The translations under genes and the position numbers were made by a program. Shown here in pieces: positions 8,505-17,065 of a stretch of 64,000 nucleotides of DNA. How positions within the stretch are numbered: position 1 is the first letter of the stretch; every line of letters begins with the position of its first letter. Below the pieces are notes generated by a model. That model saw only the letters and a program-made list of their open reading frames with translations. It was not told the DNA's origin and searched no databases. This DNA comes from CAZVVT01 sp964630595 (GTDB taxonomy: Bacteria; Chlamydiota; Chlamydiia; Chlamydiales; VFKH01), in the NCBI GenBank assembly GCA_964630595.1, contig CAZVVT010000001.1:496001-560000 (forward strand), read 5' to 3'.

Positions 8505-10402
8505 AACAACGCTCCCCCCTCTTTATGGAGCGCTCCCAAGTCGCGAACAATTAATGCACTCCTGAACTCTTTCGTAAGAGGATTTGCTGTGGAAATGGGT
8601 GGCCCCACAAAAATGCGCACGGAACCCTCGTGAGGCCGCGCACTATCCACTTTTGCGATCACACCCCACCCCAATTCTTTTTCACCTTTTAAAAGAATCC
8701 CAAAGGGCGCTATTTCCGATGAAAAATGCCCGCTAGGCAGAGATCGGTAATCAATTTTCAACGTAGTGCCACGATGAAGGCTATCTCCTTCTCTAGCAAG
8801 CATGCTCATTATAGGCGCTGTATGACTCACCGTGACCGACCAGAGCCCCCTCATAAGGGTGTGTACAGCCGCTTCTGTCTCAGCTGGTGACATGCTGGCA
8901 TATCCCGGTAGCGCCCGCAACATTCTCTCCAGCATATGAGTCAGCACTTCATTTTGATTTCGTTTTGTTTCTTTAACAAAGTTATTCACTGCAGGATCAA
9001 AGATCGTGTAACGAACGCATCGTTTCATTCCGGGCAGCTGAATCCAAATGTTTTCCTGTGAACGCCCGATTTCACCTAAAAGATGGTCAGGAAGAACCAC
9101 TTCTACACCGTCTATGGTCGCATGATTGTGGGGTTGGACCCTCTCGGAGCGCAGTGCTTTTTCATACGCATCGTAGGTAATGTTTGCAGAATTCGGATCC
9201 ACTGCTTCTGCGATTTTTTCTACATCCTCTCCTCGCCAAAAGGTTTGCCCCTTACCGGTCCGTATGATTCTTTTCAGATTGGCACGCGGCGCCAGATCAT
9301 TTACCTCCAGAACCACTCCATCTTCTGGATCTGGTTGAAGAGAGAGGCGAATGCGGTAGACAAACTCCCGAAAAAGCTCGCCATTCTTCACATACTCCAC
9401 CCTACGCTCTGACTCATAATAGGTTTGGAGCTTTTCCCCCGACAAATCAACGGTGAACAAAATGTGCAGAGAGCTGCTACCAGGAACTACCTCTGTTGTA
9501 CGCATGCCATTTCTTGTGACAAAGGCCAATTGATCCATCGCCGCTATTACAGGAGCGTCATATCCTTGATGTACGGCGGAAAGACCCGCCAAAATTCGGG
9601 TGATCGTATCGGCTTTTTCGGAAGGATTTTTTTCGCGATACCCCGGTATCTGTTCTGTAATTAGCTCTACGAGTGCGTTACAAAAACGCTCGCCTGTTCT
9701 ATCATCGCCTTCCAATTGCGGGTTTTCTTCCAGCTTTTCCGCTCTCTGTCTAACCTGCTGCTCCGTAATACGAATGCCTGCAATTTGAATCGTCACGAAC
9801 GCCCCTCTGCGCCCCATATCTCCAACGACTTGATTCGGCACTCGTACATTCACCCCATCTCGATAAAACCGGATCACGCTACTCTTTGTTTTATCTGCCG
9901 TTTCTCTTCTCCACACAGCACGCAAGTTATCAAAATCTTCTCCCAGCGATTGACCCTGATCTCGCACCACTTGGTTGATTTCTCTGAGAGTTGTGCGCGC
10001 CTTGCCACACTTCTTCCAGATCAGGGGAAGTTGAATCCCTAGCGCCTCGTCAGAAGAAAGAAACAGCTTGCCCCCTACGTTCATGCGGGCCTCAAGCTGC
10101 GGCCGCAAGCGGGGGCCGGCCCGCTCAATAATGGCCCTCTGGAAAACCCTTCTCACCTCCACATCCGTTTGATTGTCGTCCATGTGTTGGCTCAACCTGT
10201 GCAGAGCATCGGGAATGGGTGGCAGATTCTCGAGAGTGCGGCGCGCGCAGACATCAATGCTCGATGTGTTGTTCCCCATCAACAAGTTGCCCAACCAAAG
10301 CGAAAAACGCTCCGCCCATCCCAGATTTATCCAACGACCGCTCGAATCTAAGTAACTATATTTGTTCGGCGGCTCTGGTTGAAAATCGGGAATCTGCGTC
10401 AT
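8501..10402 (-). CDS. Paralogue-family protein C (two repeat domains)
   Basis: A 633-aa protein, unrecognised. The N-terminus has the same module as A and B (WAERFSLWLGNLLMG, then VCARRTLENLPPIPDALHRL). Two tandem copies of a module of about 180 aa follow: copy 1 from about residue 180 (VNVRVPNQVVGDMGRRGAF, later TITRILAGLSAVHQGYDAPV), copy 2 from about residue 425 (VEVVLPDHLLGEIGRSQEN, later AVHTLMRGLWSVTVSHTAPI). Each contains a V-x-V/L-P-[DN] start, an Ile/Gly-Arg turn, a helical pair and a beta-rich end. The start abuts the amn stop with no gap and the stop overlaps gene B by 4 bases, so amn, C, B and A are likely one transcript. Confidence 0.85.
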   Translation of the reverse strand: MTQIPDFQPEPPNKYSYLDSSGRWINLGWAERFSLWLGNLLMGNNTSSIDVCARRTLENLPPIPDALHRLSQHMDDNQTDVEVRRVFQRAIIERAGPRLRPQLEARMNVGGKLFLSSDEALGIQLPLIWKKCGKARTTLREINQVVRDQGQSLGEDFDNLRAVWRRETADKTKSSVIRFYRDGVNVRVPNQVVGDMGRRGAFVTIQIAGIRITEQQVRQRAEKLEENPQLEGDDRTGERFCNALVELITEQIPGYREKNPSEKADTITRILAGLSAVHQGYDAPVIAAMDQLAFVTRNGMRTTEVVPGSSSLHILFTVDLSGEKLQTYYESERRVEYVKNGELFREFVYRIRLSLQPDPEDGVVLEVNDLAPRANLKRIIRTGKGQTFWRGEDVEKIAEAVDPNSANITYDAYEKALRSERVQPHNHATIDGVEVVLPDHLLGEIGRSQENIWIQLPGMKRCVRYTIFDPAVNNFVKETKRNQNEVLTHMLERMLRALPGYASMSPAETEAAVHTLMRGLWSVTVSHTAPIMSMLAREGDSLHRGTTLKIDYRSLPSGHFSSEIAPFGILLKGEKELGWGVIAKVDSARPHEGSVRIFVGPPISTANPLTKEFRSALIVRDLGALHKEGGALL

Positions 10403-11251
10403 CTATGTTTCCTTCTTTTTAAAGGGAAGCTGGTTTTGGCGTGGACGGAACATGCCTTGCGCGTTCTGCGCATGCATCTTTTCCAGCATCTGCATCACCA
10501 AAACGCCCTTCTCCACATGATCGACCGTGAAGTTGTCGAAAACGAACTGCGAGCTCTGCTTGGTCTTCACACCGTCGGCATCAAAAGGAAGATCCGACAC
10601 CAGCAGAAGTGCCCCCACCGGCAATCGCTTGCGGTAGCTGGCGGCAAAAAGCGTCGCACACTCCATCTCAATTGTCTGCGCACGGGTGGTCTTCAGTCGC
10701 TCCTTGAACTCCTCGTTGAACTCCCAGAAGCGGATGTTGGTCGTGTGGGTAATCCCTACGTGATAGCGTGCCTGCACATCGTCCATCACCTGCGAAACGG
10801 CGCGCTGCACTAGGAAGTTAGCCATCGCCGGCACTTCGGGAGGGAAATAGAAGTCGGAGGTCCCCTCGCCGCGGATGCTCGCAATGGGCACAAAGTAGTC
10901 GCCCACCTTGTAGCGGCGGCGCAAGCCTCCGCACATCCCCAGCATCAACGTCGCCTTTACAGGCAAAAAGCAGCACAGGTCAACGACCAAAGCGGCCATG
11001 GGAGAGCCCATCTTAAAGTCGAGGATCGAAATCCCCTCTTTCGGGCTGTGGGCTACCTTAAATGCCGATCCATCAATGACTTCCACTCCCCTGCTCTGCG
11101 CAAAATACTGCACATACCGGGGAAAGTTCGTCAGTAAAAGGTAGGGCTGAAAGTCGGTTACTAAGCAGCCGGAGTAGCGCTCCAGCGAATCGCGGGCAAT
11201 CTTCGCCTCACGGCTGAGTGCCTCTTCATCGATTTCTTCCTCTAGATCCAT
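10403..11251 (-). CDS. amn: AMP nucleosidase
   Basis: This 282-aa protein has the nucleoside phosphorylase fold and splits AMP into adenine and ribose-5-phosphate. Seen: TLMLGMCGGLRRRYKVGDYF (phosphate/ribose loop), SIRGEGTSDFYFPPEVPA, THTTNIRFWEFNEEFKE, then the purine-site TIEMECATLFAASYRKRLPV and VSDLPFDADGVKTK. This is the short AMP nucleosidase form known in chlamydiae, lacking the large N-terminal domain of the E. coli enzyme. In chlamydiae amn sits near efp and alaS, as here. It is embedded between a kinase-like gene (43-base gap) and protein C (no gap), so a metabolic enzyme shares a transcript with candidate effectors. Confidence 0.93.
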   Translation of the reverse strand: MDLEEEIDEEALSREAKIARDSLERYSGCLVTDFQPYLLLTNFPRYVQYFAQSRGVEVIDGSAFKVAHSPKEGISILDFKMGSPMAALVVDLCCFLPVKATLMLGMCGGLRRRYKVGDYFVPIASIRGEGTSDFYFPPEVPAMANFLVQRAVSQVMDDVQARYHVGITHTTNIRFWEFNEEFKERLKTTRAQTIEMECATLFAASYRKRLPVGALLLVSDLPFDADGVKTKQSSQFVFDNFTVDHVEKGVLVMQMLEKMHAQNAQGMFRPRQNQLPFKKKET

Positions 11252-11294
11252 ATTTCAGGAGTCTATGCAGAAGGAGTGATTGCCTCAAGAGCGG

Positions 11295-12692
11295 CTATAC
11301 ATCTTCGAGGCGCCCACCAGCCCCGCCAGCTCCCGATGCCGCATAGGGGGCTGCCGCCTCCACCATATCGACATCATCATCATCCTCGTTGTCATCCTCT
11401 GCTACCACTGCCGTGGGAGAGCAGATCGCAAAGGGGGGAGGGCTGCCCAAAACAGTTGCCCTACTCTCTGCCATTCTAATAACAGAGACTGCCGGGGAGC
11501 AGGGGGCTGCATCATCGAGCAGGAATGCTGCCACGTCGGAAACTCTTCCATGAAAGAGATCGGAGGCCTCTTGCATCGTACAACGAAGGGCAGGATCGGG
11601 GTGCAGCATCCGACTGAGAAGCTGCTTGAGCTTTTTGACAAACGCGGTGTCATAAGGAGGCACCTCATCGGGAATGAGCTCCCATACCCAACCTGGCTTT
11701 AATGTGGCGGCATAAACGGCCAAGTTAGGGTAGTCAGCTGGGGTTTTCGTTGTTGCTCGTTCTAAGAACGGATTACGCGTACAGAGCGCGACCAAAAATA
11801 CAATTCCCATTGCCCACACATCTTGCGCCATACCGGGCAAGGTGGTATATGCGGGGCTGATACACGTCCAACCGCTTTGCGAAATCGCACGAAATTTTTC
11901 AGGGGAAAAATAGGCCACTGTACCCGTTATCCGATCGTTCGAGATAAAAGAAGAGGGTCTCCTCTCATCCCAATCAATGATTTTTGCTTGAAAGGTATTT
12001 TTTTCCGGATTCGATATCAGACCAATATTCTCTAACTTGAGATCATTATGCGTAACTCCGCCTGCATGCACCCCTTCCATACAGGTCAACAGATCGGAAA
12101 AGATGGCTTCCAGGTTCTTCTGTTCAACTCTCTTGCCATCCTCTAATAATCTATTGATATGGTTCTGGAGATCCCCCTCCTCGCAAAACTCGAAATAGCC
12201 GCGAACCTTATCAACGCCCCGTTTGTCCTGATATTCCACTGTTGCATACAGTTGTGCACACCCGGGATACGAGGGGTAGCTTTCAAAAACGCTTTTTGCT
12301 ACTGCAGAAATCGCCGCGGAAATCCTTGGTGACTCGTGAAAGGGGTGCATCAATCGCACTTTCTTGGTTGCCCCCGAAAAAGTAATCGCTACCTGTTTAG
12401 TACAGTCAATACCAAAACGCAACGCGCCCCCTTCTCGCCACACCACAACGCTAAAAGGAAGGTCTTCAGGGTAATCCCTAGAGGCTATACGTCCCCACTC
12501 CTGCTCTGCAATCTCTCCAATCTGCAGTACAGTCCATTCTCTTAAAAGAAAGTCAATAGTGGCCGTCACCACCGGCTTCGTGAGACACGCCTGCCCCCCA
12601 GCCACAGCTTCGGCCGACACAAAATCGGCAATCCTGTCACGATTGTCTACTAGGTATTGATAGTCTCTTAAAGAAGGAATTGCGGCAGCCAT
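11295..12692 (-). CDS. Serine/threonine protein kinase-like protein
   Basis: This 465-aa protein has a eukaryotic-type kinase domain at about residues 100-385. The catalytic loop reads HNDLKLENIG (215-224), keeping the catalytic Asp, Lys and Asn but with Asn in place of Arg in HRD. The metal-binding loop is IIDWDE (239-243) where DFG is expected. An activation segment TGTVAYFSPEKF (APE-like) and helix F QDVWAMGIVFLVAL follow, then a C-lobe ending LHPDPALRCTMQEA. The N-lobe is atypical and I cannot place the VAIK lysine with certainty (candidate KKVRLM near 110-114). The C-terminus is disordered with an acidic stretch EDDNEDDDDVD. Likely a secreted effector kinase; activity needs testing. It lies 29 bases downstream of the barrel gene. 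Confidence 0.88.
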   Translation of the reverse strand: MAAAIPSLRDYQYLVDNRDRIADFVSAEAVAGGQACLTKPVVTATIDFLLREWTVLQIGEIAEQEWGRIASRDYPEDLPFSVVVWREGGALRFGIDCTKQVAITFSGATKKVRLMHPFHESPRISAAISAVAKSVFESYPSYPGCAQLYATVEYQDKRGVDKVRGYFEFCEEGDLQNHINRLLEDGKRVEQKNLEAIFSDLLTCMEGVHAGGVTHNDLKLENIGLISNPEKNTFQAKIIDWDERRPSSFISNDRITGTVAYFSPEKFRAISQSGWTCISPAYTTLPGMAQDVWAMGIVFLVALCTRNPFLERATTKTPADYPNLAVYAATLKPGWVWELIPDEVPPYDTAFVKKLKQLLSRMLHPDPALRCTMQEASDLFHGRVSDVAAFLLDDAAPCSPAVSVIRMAESRATVLGSPPPFAICSPTAVVAEDDNEDDDDVDMVEAAAPYAASGAGGAGGRLEDV

Positions 12693-12721
12693 AACGGCAG
12701 ATAGTATGAGGGGTTTATTGG

Positions 12722-13555
12722 TTAAAAGTCACGCCCGATGAGCAGAGCGATGTTACCCGAACTCCAGCTAACGCGGGAGGGGGTGCCAGAATTATAGGTC
12801 GTACCCTGGTTGCTGGGGGTCAAAGTGCCGTGCTGGCAGACATAGCTCAAACCCTCTGCGCGCAGACCCAAATGCCAGCAGGGACGGTAATTCCAGAGCA
12901 GCTGTAGCCAGCCGAGGTTCCCTAAGCTGGTGTGGGCATGAGCGCGAACGGGGCTTAAGCCCCCGGTGGGGAATTGGACTTTGGCGCGGGCGGCTACGTA
13001 GTGCAACTCGTAGCCCAGATCGAACTCCAAGCAGTTCCAAAACCGAGTGAGGAGGTCAAAACCAATGAATGGACCATTGTGAATCTCTTTAAAGTAGTAG
13101 TCCGGCCCCATCTTGAAGGTCCACAACTGCTGGGTGCTGGTGCCCCAGCCAAAAACGGGGGCGATCGAAATGCAGCGCGTCAGGGCAAAAGCGCGCCCCA
13201 GAGCAATGGCGAAGTCATTGGAGTGGCCCGTAGCGCTTCCGGTAACGGTCGTGGCAGGGCTTTCCAGAGACTGTATAGAGACGTCGGCGCTGCCGATGTT
13301 GGCGTAGGTAGCCACGCCGCGCACGTACCATACCTGGAAAAAGGCCGCCTGCGCACGCAGGGCCGCTTGCCAGGAAGAGACGCTGTCAAAATGGTACTGC
13401 GGTGCAATGGCCGCTCCGGCGCCATTGCGAGCATTGATATTGAACTGCAGCTTGTCGCTGCGGGCGCCAAGGGCAATTTCGACATCGGATCGAGGGCAGA
13501 CCATCGCCGTCAAAGGAGACAGGAAAGCAAGTATTAGGGTAAGCTGTTTGCGCAT
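12722..13555 (-). CDS. Outer-membrane beta-barrel protein (MOMP-like)
   Basis: This 277-aa product begins with a signal peptide (MRKQLTLILAFLSPLTAMV). The body is built of alternating hydrophobic/polar strands and Gly/aromatic turns, and it ends SSGNIALLIGRDF, a C-terminal Phe as needed for BAM-dependent outer-membrane insertion. Cysteines (VCPRS, TRCIS, FWNCLEF, YRPCWH, YVCQHG) could form disulfides as in the chlamydial Cys-rich envelope. It resembles the MOMP-like porin families of environmental chlamydiae; the exact family cannot be settled by eye. It is the first gene of the minus-strand run and diverges from efp over a 55-base gap. Confidence 0.8.
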   Translation of the reverse strand: MRKQLTLILAFLSPLTAMVCPRSDVEIALGARSDKLQFNINARNGAGAAIAPQYHFDSVSSWQAALRAQAAFFQVWYVRGVATYANIGSADVSIQSLESPATTVTGSATGHSNDFAIALGRAFALTRCISIAPVFGWGTSTQQLWTFKMGPDYYFKEIHNGPFIGFDLLTRFWNCLEFDLGYELHYVAARAKVQFPTGGLSPVRAHAHTSLGNLGWLQLLWNYRPCWHLGLRAEGLSYVCQHGTLTPSNQGTTYNSGTPSRVSWSSGNIALLIGRDF

Positions 13556-13610
13556 TTACCATTCCTATAACATCTCGCTCTTTTTAGTGCGAATAACCAC
13601 CGAAGTATTT

Positions 13611-14183
13611 ATGGCGCAAGCATCTACAAGTGATATCCGAGGCGGCTTTAAAGTCGAGGTAGAGGGGCAACCCTACACTGTCGTTTCCAATGAATTTGTC
13701 AAACCCGGCAAAGGACAGGCCTTCAACCGCATCAAGCTAAAACACCTGACATCAGGGCGCGTCATCGAGCGCACCTTCAAGTCGGGCGAAAAGCTGGATG
13801 TTGCCGATGTTGCCGAAGCCACCATGCGCCTGCTCTATAAAGAGCCCACAGCAGCGGTCTTCATGGATGAGACCTCTTTCGAGCAGATCACCATCTCTTT
13901 AGAGAACCTTGGCGATATCACCCAATGGCTCGTCGACGATCAACTCTATAGCGTCATCTTCTACAAGGGCGTCCCTGTTTCCGTCGAGCCGCCCACCTTC
14001 ATGGACCTCAAGATCGTTGAGACCGCCCCCGGCGTGCGCGGCGATACGGCCTCCGGTCGCGTGATGAAAGGCGCTACCCTCCAGACGGGCGCCAAAGTAC
14101 AAATCCCCATCTTCATTGAAGAGGGCGAGCTGTGCCGCTTTGATACCCGCACCAATGAGTATGTCTCTCGCGTTAAAGAATAG
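13611..14183 (+). CDS. efp: Elongation factor P
   Basis: This 190-aa factor relieves ribosomes stalled at polyproline. The KOW-like N-terminal domain carries NEFVKPGKGQAFNRIKLKHL, whose PGKG lysine is the residue beta-lysylated by EpmA. The central domain and the C-terminal OB domain (TASGRVMKGATLQTGAKVQI) are complete. The ATG at 13611 gives MAQASTSDIRGGFKVEVEGQ, the expected N-terminus; in-frame codons upstream overlap the divergent barrel gene and are ignored. The next gene encodes the modifying enzyme EpmA and overlaps this stop by about 29 bases, a functional pairing. The abundant Pro-rich proteins in this window would be natural clients. Confidence 0.97.
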   Translation: MAQASTSDIRGGFKVEVEGQPYTVVSNEFVKPGKGQAFNRIKLKHLTSGRVIERTFKSGEKLDVADVAEATMRLLYKEPTAAVFMDETSFEQITISLENLGDITQWLVDDQLYSVIFYKGVPVSVEPPTFMDLKIVETAPGVRGDTASGRVMKGATLQTGAKVQIPIFIEEGELCRFDTRTNEYVSRVKE

Positions 14184-14979
14184 AGCGAGTGCACTCAAAC
14201 GGGCGCGCGCCTTTTTTGACGAGCGCGGCATTAGGGAAGTCGATGTCCCGCAGTTTTCTCGATTCGCTCCTGTAGATCTCCACATCGACCCCATCGTCGC
14301 AGCAACAAGCGAAGGCCCGCGCTACCTGCATACCTCTCCCGAATATGCGATGAAGCGGCTGCTCGCAGAGGGCAGCGGCGACATCTACTATCTCGGCCAC
14401 GTCTTCCGCGACGGCGAACTGGGCAGACGTCACTGCCCGGAGTTCACCATGGCGGAGTGGTACCGCATCGGATTTTCCATGCAGCAGATGATCGATGAAA
14501 CGCTCGAGTTCATCCGCCTCTTTACCGGTGATGCTCCGGTAGAGCAAATGACCTACTCGGCCGCCTTTGCGCGCTGCGGACTGTCGCCCGACGAAGACCC
14601 CTTCTTGCACATGGCCACCATCGTTGAGCCCTCCTTTGCTCCCACAACCCTCACCGTGATCACCCACTTCCCCGTGACCCAGGCAGCGCTTGCCGTGCAA
14701 GATGAGCAGGGTGCCCACCGCTTCGAAATCTTCTTCCGCGGACTGGAGCTGTGCAACGGCTACCACGAATTGCGCGATGCGGGCGAGCTGCGCGCACGCT
14801 TCGCCAAGATCAACGAAGAGCGCACAAAACCCTTGCCGATCGACACCTATTTGCTCGATGCTCTCACACGCATGCCCGCCTGCTCCGGCGTTGCTGTCGG
14901 CTTCGACCGCCTCCTGATGATCGAAGCAGGTGCTACCTCCATCGACGAAATCCTCTACTTCCCCTGGGACCGCATTTGA
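14155..14979 (+). CDS. epmA: EF-P lysine ligase (GenX/PoxA)
   Basis: A class II aaRS-like protein of about 274 aa lacking the tRNA-binding N-terminal domain of LysRS; family members attach (R)-beta-lysine to the EF-P lysine. Motif 2 appears as GHVFRDGELGRRHCPEFTMA, motif 3 as CSGVAVGFDRLLMIEAG, with YLHTSPEYAMKRLL in between. The start is ATG 14155 (MSMSLALKN) or ATG 14161, both inside the end of efp. No kamA/epmB (lysine 2,3-aminomutase) is in the window, so whether the substrate is beta-lysine or lysine is unknown. The stop overlaps the TTG start of the next gene in a TTGA junction. Confidence 0.94.
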   Translation: MSMSLALKNRASALKRARAFFDERGIREVDVPQFSRFAPVDLHIDPIVAATSEGPRYLHTSPEYAMKRLLAEGSGDIYYLGHVFRDGELGRRHCPEFTMAEWYRIGFSMQQMIDETLEFIRLFTGDAPVEQMTYSAAFARCGLSPDEDPFLHMATIVEPSFAPTTLTVITHFPVTQAALAVQDEQGAHRFEIFFRGLELCNGYHELRDAGELRARFAKINEERTKPLPIDTYLLDALTRMPACSGVAVGFDRLLMIEAGATSIDEILYFPWDRI

Positions 14980-15986
14980 AACCCTGTTCTCACTTTCCCT
15001 CTTGTGGTGGATGCAAACACCAAGATGTCCCCTACGCTACACAGCTAGCGACCAAACAGCGCAAAGTCGAGGAGCTCTTCGGCCCCGCTCTTCCCATCAT
15101 CCCCTCAGCACCTACGCGCTTCCGCTCCAAGATGGAGTTTTCCTTCGGCGGCAACCGCGACATTCTCCTGCTCGGTCTGCACAAAAAGCGCGGACAGATC
15201 GAAGATCTCTCAGAGTGCACTGTCTGCCCCGAATGGTTCCAGGAGGCACTTAATGCCACACGCACGTGGGCACAGGAAAATCGGCTCACCTCCTACTTCC
15301 CGCCGAAAAATCGTGGCCACCTGCGCACCCTCACGCTGCGCCAAATGGGGCAAGCACGCGTCGCCATCCTCACCGTTGCAGAAGCGGTGCCCAGCACTTG
15401 GAACCTTCCCGGCATCCACTGCATTGTGGTCCACCAAGTGCTCCAAAAGGGCCGCCCCACCGAGTTTCGCTTCGATAAAACCTTGATCGACATGGGACGC
15501 TTCAAAGCTTCACCGCTCGCCTTCTTGCAACCCAACATCACCATCGATCTGCACGTCGAAGCGCTCAAGCTGGCGAAGATCCAGCCTCATGAGCGGGTCT
15601 TTGATCTCTGCTGCGGCGTCGGCATTCTCTCCGTCCTCGCCGCGGCGCAAGCGCGCGAGGTCATCGGCATCGAGCTACAACCGGAGGCCGTCGAAGCGGC
15701 CAAAGCCAACGCCCTGCCCAACACGCACTTTCTCTGCGCTGACATGGCGCTTCTACCCGCCGGCCCTTGCGATGTGCTCTTCATCGATCCGCCCCGCTCC
15801 GGCCTCAGCCCGCAAGCGATCGAAGCCATCCTGAAGCTCAAGCCCGGCCGCATCATCTACATCTCCTGCAACCCGGAGACCCAAAAGCGCGACATCGCCC
15901 TCCTCGGCCGCACCGTAGCCGTCGTGCAGCCCATCGACCAATTCCCTCACACCGACCACCTCGAAAACATATGCGTTTTAATGTAA
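14976..15986 (+). CDS. rlmD: 23S rRNA (uracil-5)-methyltransferase, RlmD/RumA family
   Basis: A 336-aa SAM-dependent m5U methyltransferase. The TTG start gives LKPCSHFPSCGGCKHQDV, which holds three of the four iron-sulfur cysteines (C-x5-C-x2-C); the fourth is in SECTVCPEW. SAM-binding motif VFDLCCGVGILSVLAAAQA, the DPPRSGLSP motif and catalytic cysteine motif YISCNPETQKRD follow. No TRAM domain is present, so it is shorter than E. coli RlmD. The symbol is by family resemblance; RlmC/TrmA-type specificity cannot be excluded. The TTG overlaps the epmA TGA by 3 bases and the stop overlaps tgt by 16 bases. Confidence 0.9.
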   Translation: MKPCSHFPSCGGCKHQDVPYATQLATKQRKVEELFGPALPIIPSAPTRFRSKMEFSFGGNRDILLLGLHKKRGQIEDLSECTVCPEWFQEALNATRTWAQENRLTSYFPPKNRGHLRTLTLRQMGQARVAILTVAEAVPSTWNLPGIHCIVVHQVLQKGRPTEFRFDKTLIDMGRFKASPLAFLQPNITIDLHVEALKLAKIQPHERVFDLCCGVGILSVLAAAQAREVIGIELQPEAVEAAKANALPNTHFLCADMALLPAGPCDVLFIDPPRSGLSPQAIEAILKLKPGRIIYISCNPETQKRDIALLGRTVAVVQPIDQFPHTDHLENICVLM

Positions 15987-17065
15987 CCCATCGCTACGGC
16001 AAGGCACGTGTGGGCCAACTGCACACCGCACACGGCATCATCGACACACCCGTCTTCATGCCGGTGGGCACACGCGGTACTGTGAAGGCACTTACCGTCC
16101 GTCAAACTGAAGAACTCGGCGCGCAAATCATCTTGGGCAACACCTACCACCTGCTGCTCAAACCAGGCTACGAACTGATCACAAAAGCGGGTGGCCTGCA
16201 TGCTTTCATGGATTGGCCTCGTGCATTGCTCACTGATTCCGGCGGCTACCAGGTCTTTTCCCTCTCCGCTCTCAATAAAATCACTGATACGGGCGTCCAC
16301 TTTCGATCGCACATCGACGGGTCTAAGTGGTTCATTGGGCCGGAAGAGAGCATGGCGATGCAAAAAGCCCTCGGCAGCGACATCGTGATGGCTTTTGATC
16401 AGTGCCCGCCCTACCCTGCCACGCACGAACAGGTTCTTGCCGCCGTTAACCGCACTAGTGACTGGGCGCGCACCTGCCGCGACTTCTCCCTCCAGCCTCA
16501 CCAAAACCTCTTCGGTATCATCCAAGGCGGCGTACACCCTGACCTACGCACCGCCTCCGCGCACGCCCTCACCGCCATGAACTTCGACGGCTACGCCATC
16601 GGCGGCCTTTCCGTCGGCGAACCAGCGGAGATGATGTACTCCACCCTCGACCACACCACGCCCCTTCTGCCCGACGACAAACCGCGCTACCTCATGGGTG
16701 TGGGCACTCCGCGCAACCTCATCGAAGCTGTTGCCCGCGGCGTCGACATGTTCGACTGCGTGCTCCCCACGCGCAATGCCCGCAACGGCACGGCCTTCAC
16801 CTGGTCCGGAAAAATCTCCCTCAAGTCTGCGAAATATGCCAGCGACTTCTCTCCCCTCGACCCCCACACCGACAGCGAAGCCAGCCGCCACACCCGCGCT
16901 TACCTCCGCCACCTCTTCAACGTCGAAGAGCTCACCGCCTATACCCTTACCACGCACCACAATCTAGCGTTCTATCTCAGCCTGATGGCCCAAATCCGCA
17001 CCAGTCTCAAAGAGGGCACCTTCCCTGCCCTCTACGAGAAAATCGTCATGCTCTACCCCGATTAA
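15971..17065 (+). CDS. tgt: Queuine tRNA-ribosyltransferase lacking the zinc cysteines
   Basis: This 364-aa TIM-barrel enzyme swaps G34 of GUN-anticodon tRNAs for preQ1. Catalytic motifs are intact: LLTDSGGYQVFSLSAL (general-acid Asp), IIQGGVHPDLR, YAIGGLSVGEPAE, and MFDCVLPTRNARNGTAF (nucleophile Asp). The C-terminal zinc site is not: where bacterial enzymes have CxCxxC after SPLDP, this reads HTDSEAS, so the three Cys positions are Thr300, Ser302 and Ser305. The fourth ligand region (THHNLAFY) keeps its His. Since zinc is structural in Tgt, this copy is either stabilised otherwise or functionally altered. It is the last gene of the efp run and its stop overlaps the convergent gene by 4 bases. 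Confidence 0.95.
   Translation: MRFNVTHRYGKARVGQLHTAHGIIDTPVFMPVGTRGTVKALTVRQTEELGAQIILGNTYHLLLKPGYELITKAGGLHAFMDWPRALLTDSGGYQVFSLSALNKITDTGVHFRSHIDGSKWFIGPEESMAMQKALGSDIVMAFDQCPPYPATHEQVLAAVNRTSDWARTCRDFSLQPHQNLFGIIQGGVHPDLRTASAHALTAMNFDGYAIGGLSVGEPAEMMYSTLDHTTPLLPDDKPRYLMGVGTPRNLIEAVARGVDMFDCVLPTRNARNGTAFTWSGKISLKSAKYASDFSPLDPHTDSEASRHTRAYLRHLFNVEELTAYTLTTHHNLAFYLSLMAQIRTSLKEGTFPALYEKIVMLYPD

Noticed and set aside
13407..13610. 68-codon N-terminal extension of EF-P
   Set aside because: EF-P starts at MAQAS...; the extension lies inside the divergent barrel gene and has no family match.
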